Assembly: GCA_001972305.1 (NCBI GenBank)
Contig: BDDD01002654.1
Location: 62,001-126,000, forward strand
DNA from: Cephalotus follicularis
Taxonomy: Eukaryota > Streptophyta > Magnoliopsida > Oxalidales > Cephalotaceae
DNA: 64,000 bases
Reading direction: 5' to 3'
Below, in pieces: positions 12,257-23,718 of this stretch (positions are counted from its first letter, which is position 1; every line of letters begins with the position of its first letter). The notes beneath the pieces were generated by a model. The model was not told where the DNA came from. It searched no databases and saw only the letters and a list, made by a program, of their open reading frames with translations. Both the position numbers and the translations under genes were made by a program.

Positions 12257-12669
12257 ATATAATGAAACAAAAAACATGATATATTTTTTATTATTAATTA
12301 TGTCAAAAATACGGTGATGATTACAGAACTGATATGTTATTACACTTAAATAATATTTAAAGAATCCCCGCATAATTTTCATTAATAAATAAATACAGCA
12401 TCATCTAACACCCCAAACACAGCAAACATTCTGAGAAGCAATCAGGCACAGACACACCACACAGAAATACAACGTCACAACCACGCTAAGCACTGGCGGG
12501 CCTTCAAAGTTGTGTTGTGGGCTACTATACTCGTATTGGAAAAATCCGCGTTTTTTGTTTGCAATTGTGGCTCTTCCACATTTAAAATAGTGAATATTCT
12601 CCGTCAAGACTCACCTCACTCCTCCTTTTACTTTTGACCATTTGACTCTTCAATTCCCCTCTCTCTCTC

Positions 12670-12677
12670 TATATAAA
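12670..12677 (+). promoter_or_regulatory. TATA box of the PADRE gene
   Basis: TATATAAA follows a CT-rich run and lies 140 bases before the ATG at 12810. This places the transcription start near 12700. An in-frame ATG at 12642 lies upstream of the TATA box, which excludes it as the translation start. Confidence 0.7.
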
Positions 12678-12809
12678 CACCAACACAAGCTCTTCTCACT
12701 CTCATCACAACTCTCCATATTATATCTACACAAACACAACTACACTTCCTACTTTACAATAGAAACAGAGAAAATACGATTAACCGTCTACTACATAGTT
12801 AATCAACAG

Positions 12810-13319
12810 ATGGGAAACTACACTTCACTTTGCGTTTTTGGCCAGTCGAGCAAGAAAACAGCAAAACTGATCATCATAGATACACAAACGGGAAACCTCA
12901 AGAAAATAGATGTCCCCGTCAAAGAAGCCGCGGAGATCATGCTTGAGGAGCCCGGCCACGTCATCTCTCCGTTTGAAGAGATACGTAAAACTGGGCGTAT
13001 ATCAGCCATGAAAGCAGATGATGAGCTTTTGGCGGGGAAGGTTTACATGTTGGTCCCTGTAGGTAAGGTACACAGTAAGGTGAGTGAGTCAGAGTTGGAG
13101 GTTATTGTAGAAGTGGCTTGTAGCAAGAAGAGATCGTCATCAAAGAGGAAGAGAAATGGTGGTGCCAAGGTTTTACCGTCTGCGACAGAGGAAGTGAGAG
13201 AAGAGGGAGACAGTGAGAGTATGGTTTTTGGAGGGGTTGATACTGGGTTTTCCGGTTACCGGTTAAGGACTTGCAGGCAGTGGAATCCTGTTTTGGAGCC
13301 CATCTCTGAATTGTATTGA
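12810..13319 (+). CDS. PADRE (DUF4228) domain protein, 169 aa
   Basis: PADRE proteins are small plant proteins, often induced by stress or pathogens; their biochemical function is unknown. The chosen start gives MGNYTSLCVFG. This fits the family's usual MGN start and an N-myristoylation consensus (Gly2, Ser6), so membrane attachment is possible. The family pattern is visible: a hydrophobic beta-rich N-terminal part (AKLIIID, VPVKEAAEIMLEEPGHVI), a YMLVPVGK segment near residue 80, a basic stretch (KKRSSSKRKR), and a C-terminal WNPVLEPISE motif just before the stop. The gene has one exon. A TATA box lies at 12670. Its 3' UTR is duplicated at the start of the window, so it belongs to a tandem pair; a more diverged paralogue lies at 17792. 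Confidence 0.88.
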   Translation: MGNYTSLCVFGQSSKKTAKLIIIDTQTGNLKKIDVPVKEAAEIMLEEPGHVISPFEEIRKTGRISAMKADDELLAGKVYMLVPVGKVHSKVSESELEVIVEVACSKKRSSSKRKRNGGAKVLPSATEEVREEGDSESMVFGGVDTGFSGYRLRTCRQWNPVLEPISELY

Positions 13320-13690
13320 GAACAAAAACGTTTCTTCTTCTTCTTCCTCTTATTGTTATTTTCCCTGGAAAGTTTTAATTGTTAATGGGAAATTTTAGGA
13401 GAGTAAAGAGGTTTTCAATAGGTATATAGGGTTTACAACTTTTTTTTTTGTTTTTTGTTTTTTGTTTTTTTGGTTCGGAATTGAACATCTGATTCATTAT
13501 TTTATATATGTGATTAATAAAAAGTAATGAAATAATCAATGATTAAAGATGAGATGGTTTATATACTGCTAATTACTAGAGTTTGCAGATGAGATGGTTT
13601 GTAGATTACAAATTAATGAACTAAATCAATTTTAATTACGACATTGACAACCGAAATGGACTCGCATTTACTTCAAATTTATTGTTACTT
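13320..13690 (+). other. 3' UTR and downstream region duplicated at window start
   Basis: Bases 13324-13690 align with 1-300. Identity is very high up to about 13435, then drops, with T-rich indels. This marks the downstream part of a tandem duplication that includes the PADRE gene. Confidence 0.8.
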
Positions 13691-13981
13691 TTTATTTGTT
13701 ATTACCTACCGGTATACCTATTTCATTTTGTGAAAAAAAAAAATTAGTATTATAGAAGTATCTGATGGATACTTTTCACATTTTAATTCATTATTTATAT
13801 AATTTATAATAATAACATATAACATATTATTATAGATTATGATAATATTAAAATATGTGTTTTGACTTATTAAAAAAATTTGTGTCTTCGTCCCGGTACC
13901 AATGAATATATTTCCTTATTTTTTTTCGCGATAACTTTAGCACTTTGAGAGACTTCATGTGAATTTATGTAAGAACGATGG

Positions 13982-14948
13982 TGATATGGGAAAAATTAAG
14001 TTAAATAAAAAACAACACGTGTCCTCGTTCAAGCGCTATCAGGTGTCCAGGTGACTCAACAATTGGTGAACCAGAAGCAGAGGAAGCCCGTTAGTCAAGA
14101 AAGCAATAATATAAGGAGGACTCCTCCTCGGCATAAGTGCCGAGGACACACCCAGTGGCTCCGGTACAAGTCATTCTCCTCGGCACAAGTGCCGAGGACC
14201 AGTCCAGTAATTGCCAATTAAATTTCATCCTCCTCGTAGTCAGGTCCGAGAACACCTACTGAAGCACATTGCCGAGGACATTCTCGGCTACATAACAGAA
14301 GGCCATCCATTTCGAGTGCAAGTCTATGGACTTTGAAGACTTTGAACCCAAGGGCTGACTGTCTCATTAGCCTCACTGCAGCTTCTCTCCTCGGCAGATC
14401 ACTGACAGAAGGTCTCCTCCTCATTTACGGAATGAGGTCATGGAGTTAGCCTAAATTCCAGGGATCCTCATCTTCCAAATATAGAAGATAAGATAAGGAT
14501 GACTATCAGCAAATATAGAAGATAAGATAAGGATGACTATGAGCAAGGAAATGAGATAATTAAGGAGACGATAAAGGAAAAAGAGATAATTCAGGTGGAG
14601 ATAAGGGAAATCCCGAGATCCTCAGAATTTCCTTAGGGGACTGCCATTACCTCTGAATTTCACGCTCTATCAGTTACAAGACATCACTATAAATACAAGT
14701 TCAACAGACTGAATAAAGGTCAGCAATTTTTACATTCAAAAGAACATTGTTTCATCTGCAACTTGTCTAACTTAAGCGTAGGAGTGTCCCCGGGAGAACA
14801 ATCTCCTGGACTTTTCACTATTTTTTGTTACTTTGTGCAGGTGTCCGAGATCAAATTCTTCCTCCAGGCATTCGTGGCAAGCGTTTCTCTTAACAAATAA
14901 AAGTCCTCCACGTAGGATACTGTTGAGAGAAGGATTTCTGTATCAACC
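13982..14948 (+). mobile_element. Solo LTR (family with CTGTATCAAC end)
   Basis: A GATGG duplication flanks the unit at 13977-13981 and 14949-14953. The unit begins TGATATGGG and ends CTGTATCAACC. It has an LTR-like promoter (CACTATAAATAC near 14688) followed by GAATAAAGG and a conserved GGAGTGTCCCCGG segment near 14780. The same 3' part recurs at 27358-27887. No coding sequence is present, so it is a solo LTR or a very reduced element. The closing bases are not a clean CA, so the boundary could be off by one to three bases. Confidence 0.72.
14126..14197. repeat. Two perfect CCTCGGCA hairpins
   Basis: Inverted repeats CCTCGGCA-TAAG-TGCCGAGG (14126-14145) and CCTCGGCA-CAAG-TGCCGAGG (14178-14197). 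Each has an 8-bp stem and a 4-base loop. Further half-sites (CCGAGGAC, CTCGGC) follow to about 14400. They lie in the upstream part of the solo LTR. Confidence 0.85.
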
Positions 14949-15652
14949 GATGGTAATAATAAAATTATGAAAAGAATAATACTTAGAATATCATACTATA
15001 ATAATATTGAATTTAGTTATTTATTTATTTACTTATGTACAGACTATTAGTTGTTTAAATAGAATTTGTGTGTTTTTTTTTTTTTTTTTGAATTAGACCA
15101 TCTTCAATACTAAATAAATTTAAAGAAGTAAAACACAAATTCTGGACGAGAGAAAAATAAAATTCTCAACATCAAAAAATAAAAATTAATACAAAATATG
15201 TATTAGTGCACTGTACTTCTCTAAAGTGAAAAAGAGCCCGATCCCTTTTTTATGCCGGCATTCTTCGGAAATTTATGTCAAAAAAAAATATCGAACATTG
15301 TTAAGCTCATTGTATTTGAAAGAATTAAAAGAAAGCTTTTTGTGTTTGTGACACTTATCAGGATAAGGGCTGAGCAGATCCATAAATTAAGCCCATATCC
15401 TTTCATTGGGTTTTGGGCTTTTTCTTAGTGACCTAGCCCGTTTTTATATAGATTCTTTTATTAGGAGGATGTTCGTATAGAAATAGAATAGGACTGCTGC
15501 TACAATAATGAGCTGATGATATCTTTCTATTATTTTGCTCTAAATAAGCCTGTCCAAAAGATACGTAGGGAATATAATAATGTTATATAATAATGTTATG
15601 AATAATAATAATAAAAAATTAAATGATAATAAATATTAAGATTATGAAATAT

Positions 15653-15968
15653 CATATTTTTTAATTCAACTCAATAAAAGTTTTCTTCAGTTTCATTCTT
15701 TTTATTATAATATATCGGTAGTTACTGTCCATAACATTATTCAATATATAATTGTCATAATAAAAAAAAATTGGGTGATAATTCGTGTTGATGAGTCGTG
15801 AAAGACACATTATATTTTTTAATCCAACTCAATGATGGTCTTTTTTAAATTTATTCTTTTTATTATAATACATCAATAATTACTGTGGTTTTGAGTTTGT
15901 CCATAACATTACTCAATATATAATTGTAATAATAAAAAATTTTGGGTAGCAATTTGTATTGACGAGTC
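15653..15968. repeat. Tandem duplication of about 155 bp
   Basis: 15653-15797 and 15808-15968 are related copies. Both run from an AACTCAAT segment through TCTTTTTATTATAATA, CCATAACATTA and CTCAATATATAATTGT-like segments, and end in TGA(T/C)GAGTC. A weaker third relative lies near 33890-34010. The surrounding 14954-16275 has no gene. Confidence 0.75.
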
Positions 15969-16283
15969 AAATTTATATTATATTCGAGTCAAATTCGTGT
16001 TGTATTTAATTCTTAATCCAAAAGTAATGTAAATCCTAATCAAATTAAACACATTAATCTTGATATAATTTGAACTTAATTAAATTAATATCGTATTTTA
16101 TTTGAATTGAATTCATTACATACATGATTCCCTATATGTATGTCTGATGAAATAAAATGTGGAGTTGGCTCCTCTTTTGAGTTTCGGGTGCAAACTAGTC
16201 AATCTGCATGTGAATGTATGTTGGGTCCACAAGGTCAATATCTGTATAGTATAAAAGGTTTCCCATGAATAATCGGTTATAAT

Positions 16284-17078
16284 TAGGGGTGGCAACGGGT
16301 CGGGTACCCAGCAGAATTGCTCATCCTATTTCCGAACCCGTTTATGTATCCTAAACCCGAAACTCGTCCCAAACCCGTTTAAATTTTATAATGATTTTTC
16401 AAACCCGTCCCGTCTCAAACCCGCTATACCCGTTAATTACCCGTCCACCCGGTTATCATTTAATCCGGCAAGATACTCGAAACCCGACCCGAAACCCGAA
16501 ATTTAAAAAGAGTTGATTAGAGAAAAAAAAAGAAAAAAAATAAATAAGTCCATAATATCATCTATCACTATAAACCTAATAATAATTCAACATTACACTA
16601 TTCATTAACATCAAATTTAACATCTCACTCAATCATCAATAAATTTAACATCCTATTCAACATCACAATGCTAATCAACAACAAAAATTAAATCATAGTT
16701 CAATATACTAATACTCTAAACAATTCAAGTATACCAAGTGACCAATATACATCAACTACAAAAGATCAAATTTAACATTAATACCATAAATAAGTCCAAC
16801 ACAATAAACAACAATTTTCAATTACACAACTCATGTAACTTTCTTTTTTCACTTCACCTACAGAAGTTAGAAAAACATATTAGAGTATGATTATAATAAA
16901 TAAACGGGTTTGGGTAGCGGGTATCCTAGGGTCAAATCTCAATCCCATCACAAACTATAACGGGTATTTTTTTAAAATCTCAAACTCATCCCAAATCCTA
17001 TTAGGGTTTTATAAACGGGTCCTATTAGGGTCGGAACAGGTCGGATACCCTAATAGTCCCAGAAAATTGCCAACCCTA
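16284..17078. mobile_element. Non-autonomous hAT element, 795 bp
   Basis: Terminal inverted repeats TAGGGGTGGCAA at the left and TTGCCAACCCTA at the right, with further GGGTCGGGTACCC-like matches inward. The flanks GTTATAAT (16276-16283) and GTTACAAT (17079-17086) form an 8-bp target duplication with one mismatch, as made by hAT transposases. Cytosine-rich AACCCG repeats lie inside both ends. No transposase is present; the single long frame inside is AT microsatellite and terminal sequence. Confidence 0.9.
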
Positions 17079-17097
17079 GTTACAATAGTCGAGAATA

Positions 17098-17098
17098 T

Positions 17099-17165
<67 letters not shown>

Positions 17166-17168
17166 AAC
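17098..17168. repeat. AT microsatellite
   Basis: Interrupted (AT)n of about 70 bases just right of the hAT element. It is probably length-variable. Confidence 0.95.
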
Positions 17169-17791
17169 TCCAACTCCGTGAGAAGTACAAATAATGAATT
17201 AAATCATAAATGCTACACACGAGAAATATATTGTTATAATCAATTAATAGTACGATGGTATTATTTTTATTCTTATAAATGAAAGATCTAAAAATAATAT
17301 CTCAGATGCGTAATTAATTTTATTTTCTCTTTCCTAAACAATATGTATCAAAAAAAAAATATTACATTATTGAACGGTCCAGTGAAAAGATACCACATCA
17401 CGTAATGCATAATTTAATGGTGTTAGTTATTGGTATAGTTACAGTTGAACCGTTCCTTGACTAATCCCCTTTTCACAAGTATAAAACAAAACTTAGGAGA
17501 CCTAAGTATATATATAGGGCCCCACAGGCTATACAACTATAACCATTAGATCAAGGTTCAATAGAGAGCAAGTCAAATGTTGTGGACTAAATATGCATGG
17601 AAATTGAAAGCCAACGAACCCATGTCCCCATGTTTAATAAGTTAACAAAAATACCAAGTCCACCATTATAATTTATATTCCTCACATGATGGAGCGGTTT
17701 AACAAACAACACTTGTTTAAATTGCAACCAACACCAACGCTTTTACCTTACTTCAAATCTCTCTCACTCTCTCTGTCTCTCCCTGTGAGTA

Positions 17792-18397
17792 ATGGGAAAC
17801 AATCTGATCACATATAGTAACACCAGTCTATCCAATACTACTGGGAAGGTGATTTTATCTAATGGCACTGTTTATGAGTTTGACAGATTGTTAACAGTGG
17901 CCGAGCTCATGTTAGAGCACCCACAACAAGTGGTGGTGGAATTCAACTCACAGATAATGACACAGAAAAGGGCAATTCCATTACCAGCAGACAAGAAGCT
18001 AGACATGAAGAAATTATACCTAATGTTACCAATGAAACGAGGGAAACCAGCATCATTATCATCAGAAGAAGCTCGACACGTCCTCTTGAGTGCAATCAAT
18101 GTTTTAAGATCAAAGTCTCTTTTGTCATCTTCAGGGTTCTTGCCTTTGTTTGCCAAGATATGCCCTGCAGCAGCAGCCACTGGAGAGGGACAAAGTTGTG
18201 GATTATCAAAGAAGGAAATAGCAGTGGAGAGGGATGATGAACCCGAATTTATGCCTGAAAGTTTGGGTGCGTGGCCAGATCAGTATTTGAGTAGGCAGAT
18301 ATCAGGTAAGGGATGGAAACCAAGCTTGGATACTATCAAGGAGATAAAAATTGTGAAAAGGGCGCCTCACTGGTTGTTGAAGAGAGCTACTAGCTAG
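17792..18397 (+). CDS. PADRE (DUF4228) domain protein, 201 aa
   Basis: Paralogue of the gene at 12810. It starts MGNNLITYSN, has the beta-rich N-terminal part (GKVILSNGTVYEFDR, TVAELMLEHPQQVVV) and a KLYLMLPMKRG segment near residue 80. After a variable middle it has the C-terminal WKPSLDTIKEI motif, equivalent to WNPVLEPISE in its neighbour. Residue 6 is Ile, so the myristoylation consensus is weaker than in the neighbour. It is a single exon preceded by a CT-rich leader. The function of the family is unknown; stress-linked expression is known for relatives and is not shown here. No frameshift or stop interrupts it. Confidence 0.88.
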   Translation: MGNNLITYSNTSLSNTTGKVILSNGTVYEFDRLLTVAELMLEHPQQVVVEFNSQIMTQKRAIPLPADKKLDMKKLYLMLPMKRGKPASLSSEEARHVLLSAINVLRSKSLLSSSGFLPLFAKICPAAAATGEGQSCGLSKKEIAVERDDEPEFMPESLGAWPDQYLSRQISGKGWKPSLDTIKEIKIVKRAPHWLLKRATS

Positions 18398-19785
18398 TAC
18401 TGGGTGGAATTTGGAGCCACTGATCCATGAAATCAATGGTCATAGTAACTATCTTTATTTGTAACTTTTTTGTCTAAATATATTGACAAATGTTAGCTTC
18501 ATTATGTATGTTGTACCATCTTTTTTCTTTTTCAAGATTATTTCATACTTGGGGAATTGGAAGCACATCACAAGTTTGTGATGAGTGGAAGTTAAACAAT
18601 TTTTAAACTTTTATAAAGAAATCACTTCAAATACTATAATTTCTTTAAAGAACAACATCCATATGATACAGATGACGGGCAAACAGTTTATGTTGTGTAT
18701 TTAACTAAACAGATAATTTTGTTTTTCGTTACTCTTTGTTGGTTGATATTATTGTCTACGTTACCTTAATATATTCCATTTGCCAGACATTCATCGTACA
18801 TTATATGATGTTTGTTATATCCTGTAACATCTACAAATAGTGGTTAGCAAGCTTATATTTTAGGGAGAATTTCATTTTTACCCTTAAATTTAGAAAAAAA
18901 AATCTAGTATTCTCACAGTACCTGCTCATAACCATTTTGATTCTTTTATTCAATGGGTCTAACACGAATTTACTTAGCATCTATAAAAATGTTGAAATTT
19001 CGATGATAAGAAATAAGAGTACCATATTTTTTTTCTTTTAAACTTGTATGGTTATGTCATGGGTCATCTAATTAGTAGAATAAATAATTAATAATTACAT
19101 CAATTTTTTTTAATTTCATTTAATTTATTAGATGACACATCATATAGTTATGTATACCACATCACATGTTACTAGTAACATTGTTGCATCATAAACTGTT
19201 AAAACACCGTTAGAGTTGTCGGTTAATTGACATGTCATCATTTTAAAATGGGTAAAGTTCATTTTTACCATCTATATGTTTTGGATTTGTTGTTATCCAA
19301 TGGCAAGAGGGTGATTATTTTTAAGTAGATATTACAATACCAAAAAACGAAAAGGTTAATGTACTTGGTTAATACCTGAATTTCCTTTAATTAGGTTGAG
19401 GATTTAGTTGCTATATAATTTCCTTTTAGATGTGCTTTAGTCGCAAATTTGACAAAAGAACCGTTTGCTTATTATTTATAAGATTGATTTACTTGTCATT
19501 GTTTATTATGTGAACAGGGAGGGTTTCAATATAGAATTAATTAGAATAAAATAAATAAAAAAATCTGACATTATAACTCGATAATACATAATCTTTGTAG
19601 TTTCATAAATAATAATTATCTTTTTGAAGTTAATAAACTTATATAAAATAACTCCTTCTTTAAATAAACATTAAAAAAAAATGTAAACTCCTGCGTCTTA
19701 AACATAAAGTGTCAGTAAGTAGAATATCTAAAGCAGATCAAAATTGATCTGGTTTCACATTTTGTCCCGAAACCTCACAAAATTC
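18398..19785. other. Intergenic, no gene seen
   Basis: AT-rich, with many short A and T runs. I see no supported gene, terminal repeats or target duplication. Confidence 0.5.
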
Positions 19786-20400
19786 ATTCAAACAATCCAA
19801 CATAATTGCTAGTTCTGCTTCTACGCGAATGAGAATTTGCCAACTGACCTTCAGAGATGGGAATCCACTTGCCTGCTTCTACGCGTTTTCCTTAAGCGCT
19901 AGTTCTGCTTGAACTGGATTCTAGAAAGGCAGTGAGTTCTTTGACCCCCCGGCAACTCAATAGGAGCTGCTATAGAATCCGAATCCGGCTTTGCAGCTTG
20001 ACTTTCTTCTTTCTGGCGTGACTGCTTTCTTCGCTAGATGGGATCGATCCCAGACCTAGCCGCTTTGCACCTTTGGTTTGAGATGGGGGTTATGGTTTGA
20101 GAACAGAGATTTGATGTGTAGAATTAGAACATATTTTGAATCTATTGGTCCCCAAGTAGCAAGCCCAACATCAGCCGTCTTCCTGTTCTCTCTTTGACAT
20201 TTCGACGAACACTTTCAAGTCTTAACAATCCCTTTGTTGGAGTCAAGTCCATGTACACCAACTATTTGTCGGAGTCAGCAACGATCCAACCGCCAAAAGG
20301 ATCGCCGCTTTGCACCTTTGGTTCGATGTTCAGAGAAGTGATATGCCTGTTTGTTACGACACTGACTTCACATGGTTTTTGCCTTTTCTCTCTCTCTTAA
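19786..20400. other. Stretch of distinct composition, possible organelle-derived DNA
   Basis: More GC-balanced than its surroundings, with repeated phrases: CTAGTTCTGCTT twice, GCTTCTACGCG twice and CCGCTTTGCACCTTTGGTT twice (about 20060 and 20306). It contains GGGATCGATCCCAGACC near 20040. The texture resembles plant mitochondrial intergenic DNA transferred to the nucleus, but no organelle gene is recognisable, so this is only a guess. A 68-codon frame (20194-20400) shows no family I recognise. Confidence 0.3.
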
Positions 20401-20640
20401 TGTACAAACACCGTCACGAACAGTATACTTGATTTGCTTGCATCTAAACACACAATTTTTTTTTTTTTTGTTTCTACAGGTGACATCACACTTTTGGTTT
20501 CTACATTCTTTGTATGTCTTATACTGTTGCTTGGGCTGGGGTTGTTTTTCCATTTGCTATGCCCGTTTCTCATTAGGGAACTTTGTAAATAGCTTGCTGG
20601 TCCTTTATGTCCAGATATACTAAGGATAAGAGGACACTGG

Positions 20641-21304
20641 CATTGAGTTCATAGAATTTGCTACTTCATGATGGAAATGATTTTCTTATAGAAGAAAGGG
20701 GTTGGAGTGATTTTGTTACGAGAAGAGAGATACGTGGGTAGTGAGGTGAGCCTTGGGTCTCCCAGTGTCATTTTGTGTATGGCATACATAAATAGAAATG
20801 GCAATGGAGATGACTATTTTTCCTCAAGGGAAGAATCTTAAATATACTCAAGACATATAGTTTAGAATATAAATAGTGCTGCTTCTAACTAAAATAATAT
20901 TAGAATAAATTAAGATTTATTAATTATTGGGCTCTAACTTTCATAGGCCTAATACACTACTTCATATCCATACAAGTTTATCTTATAACATATAATTTAG
21001 GTTAATTAAATACCCAATATTTGTATAGTCCAAAAAACAAAATTATCGACCCAAAACGTAATATTAACTTTAAAACAAGAGATGGTTACCAATTTTAAAG
21101 ATCCATTCTAATTTCTGTATGGTTCTATAATTGATGTTAATATGTTCTGGGCTTATATGATTCTTTTGGGCTACCCATGTCATAATATCATTTCAACTTC
21201 TTTTTACAATAACTGGAGATTGAGAAGGTAAAATCAATTATCTTCAATATTTCATATTCCAATCATAAAAATAAAAAATATAATTATATATAGTACTTTC
21301 TTAC
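20641..21304. other. Intergenic, no gene seen
   Basis: AT-rich, without a supported gene or repeat boundary. Confidence 0.5.
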
Positions 21305-21627
21305 TTCATTTAAACAATGAATTTCAGACACAAACAACTTTATAATTATGCTCTAAACTTTAAACCTCAAAATACGTAAAACTCTTATTTCATATATTCA
21401 AGAAGCGAACATTCAATCTTACAATAATAATATATGGACGTGAAAAAGAATTGAATTTAGGAACTCATGTATTGAGATTCTAAACTTAAATCATTTGTTT
21501 TTTTAATTACATGACGGGGGTAAGGGATTTGAAACCATGACTTCTTGAATATAAAACCAAGCGAAATGTCATATGCTGACTATACATCCACGGTGAAACT
21601 TCCATCATTGTTAAGGCTAATTATATG
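21305..21627. repeat. Direct repeat flanking truncated copia, left copy
   Basis: Starts TTCATTTAAACAATGAATTT and ends GGCTAATTATATG. It matches 23408-23718 almost base for base, apart from a 12-base block missing from the right copy and scattered substitutions. It abuts the copia LTR start. Confidence 0.92.
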
Positions 21628-22057
21628 CGTTGGGTTTTATTTTTAATCTATGTAATTATTACTTTATTTATTTAATAGATAAATATGTTTTAATTATTAT
21701 TATTTATTTGAAATTCTATTGGTTAATAAAGAGATGGTTTTTACTGACTGAAAGATTAACTGCACATGTGATGGAACGTGTGTTTTAAAAGAGACGTCAT
21801 AATGATAAACAACAGGTCCTATCTCTACCCACTATCCATCAGACAGTTTCTCTTCATCGGAAAACGTTTATCAAAGTAAAGAATGGTCAAGAGAAAGAAA
21901 ACCCAGTTGATAGAATTCATTATTTATCAAGATCAGCATGGATTCGAGTAAGTATAATTTAATAATCATGATATGTGAAAATCATCTTGTTTTAAGATCC
22001 TATCATAAAAGATTTAAGACGATGTATATGTTAATCATAATTAACATAATTAACATG

Positions 22058-22069
22058 TGGTATCAGAGC
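22058..22069 (+). other. Primer-binding site, initiator-Met tRNA type
   Basis: Exact TGGTATCAGAGC two bases after the LTR end AACA. This confirms the 5' LTR orientation. Confidence 0.9.
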
Positions 22070-23144
22070 AATAGTTAAGAACTTGTGATTTTCCATTAAT
22101 TGTTTGATTCGTGAAATTAATGTCCTAATTTTGTTTCCGTTATAATTGATTGATTTCACATAATAATCCTCATAATATTTTGATGTGGGATTTCGAATCA
22201 ATTGTTGTTAACGTTGCTTAATTGTTATCGCGTATATATTATTGTTGATGTTACGATATTGTTTTAGCATATACACTATTTAACTTTGCATCAATGATGT
22301 TGGCGTCAGAATTGAACAGTGACATCCTTGAGTATGTTGTTGTCTTTGAATTGATCACTTATGCTTCTGGCGTTATTGTAATTAATTGCACTGTTAATTG
22401 ATGTTGGTGTCATAATTGAACAATGACTTCCTGAGTTGTTAATTTTGAAGTAATCACTTACATATTGCTATTGGCAATACTGTAATTTACAGAGCATGGC
22501 AATCATGTTAAATAAATTGGATCATGACATCATGATCATTGTTACTAATTTAACAAGATAGCCGACAAAATTATGTTTGAAGTTATGCATCTATTTTCTT
22601 GTATATAAATGTATATATATATTTATATATATTGGTACTAATGTTGATGTTTATATCATGTATAATTCGCTAGTCACCAAAGTGGCCGAATTTGAAAGTT
22701 TCTAATAAATGTCAAACTGAATAAATATACATCAAATACTCATAATTATTTGATGCGACTAATGACATGAGGATAAATATTCATTCGTCATGAGTAATTT
22801 GAAGTTCAATGATTATAAAATATTTAAGCTTGATTGATTAATTTTATAAATCATGAACATAAAAGTGGTTATTTGATATACTTGGTTAGATATGTTAGTA
22901 TATCCAAAGATAACGAGCATGTCTAATTAAAGTATATATATATAATTACCAATTATGTAAAATTATATTTATGCATCAATTATATTTTATTGTTGTATAT
23001 TGTTGTATCACCCAAAGGAGAACTTCAATATACATTAAATGTTACTTGAACCTATTCGTTACAACTCAAAGCATTAATGTATGAATATTATATGTATTTG
23101 CAGCATCTATTCCTGTTTCTCTTCATTCGCAAGCTTCATCTATT

Positions 23145-23405
23145 ATGAAGTTCAATGGGCTTAACTTCTCTGAATGGAGTGAACAAGTTCAGTTTCACCT
23201 AGGTGTTCTGGATCTTGATTTGACACTCTCAACTGATAAGCCTACTGCTCTTACTGATACTAGCAGTACTGAACAAAAGTCTTTCCATAAATCTTGGGAA
23301 AGGTCAAATAATTAAGCTTGGTATTCATGCGGATGACTGTAGCAAACAACATTAAGTCAACGATTCCTGCGACCGATAATACTAAAGAATTTATGCAGTC
23401 TGTTT
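23145..23405 (+). pseudogene. copia gag fragment
   Basis: Starts MKFNGLNFSEWSEQVQF, as in the larger copia element. A one-base deletion near 23313 breaks the frame before the conserved FMRMTVANNIKSTI segment, and the sequence ends after about 85 codons at the truncation point. It cannot make a functional capsid protein. Confidence 0.85.
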
Positions 23406-23407
23406 AA

Positions 23408-23718
23408 TTCATTTAAACAATGAATTTCAGACACCAACCACTTTATAATTATGCTCTAAACCTTAAACCTCAAAATACATAAAACTCTTATTTCATATAT
23501 TTAATAAGCGAACATTCAATCTTACAATAATAATATAAGGATGTGAAAAAGAATTGAATTTAGGAACTCATGTATTGAGATTCTAAACTTAAATCATTTG
23601 TTTTTTTAATTAAATGACGGGGGTAAGGGATTCGAAACCATGACTTCTTGAATATTAAACCAAGCGAAATGTCTACATCCGCTGTGAAACTTCCATCATT
23701 GTTAAGGCTAATTGTATG
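23408..23718. repeat. Direct repeat flanking truncated copia, right copy
   Basis: Matches 21305-21627. It begins directly after the point where copia gag breaks off. At about 311 bp it is far longer than any integrase target duplication. Confidence 0.92.

Larger units (their letters stand above)
21628..23407 (+). mobile_element. Truncated copia element: 5' LTR, leader and start of gag
   Basis: Same family as 4484-12256, in the opposite orientation. It contains an LTR at about 21628-22055 (ending in AACA), the primer-binding site TGGTATCAGAGC (22058-22069), the long AT-rich leader, and the start of gag from the ATG at 23145. The element stops within gag at about 23405; the remaining gag, pol and 3' LTR are absent. 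The break sits exactly at the start of the right-hand copy of the flanking direct repeat. Confidence 0.88.

Noticed and set aside
12642..12809. N-terminal extension of the PADRE protein from an upstream in-frame ATG
   Set aside because: The upstream ATG precedes the TATA box (12670), the added residues look like translated leader, and the family starts with MGN.
16887..17282. 131-codon frame
   Set aside because: It runs from hAT terminal sequence through an AT microsatellite (Tyr/Ile repeats); low complexity, no domain.
22058..22069. TGGTATCAGAGC segments (also 24453 and 50125) as tRNA gene pieces
   Set aside because: Each lies directly after an LTR and matches only the tRNA 3' end complement; these are retrotransposon primer sites. 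No cloverleaf follows.
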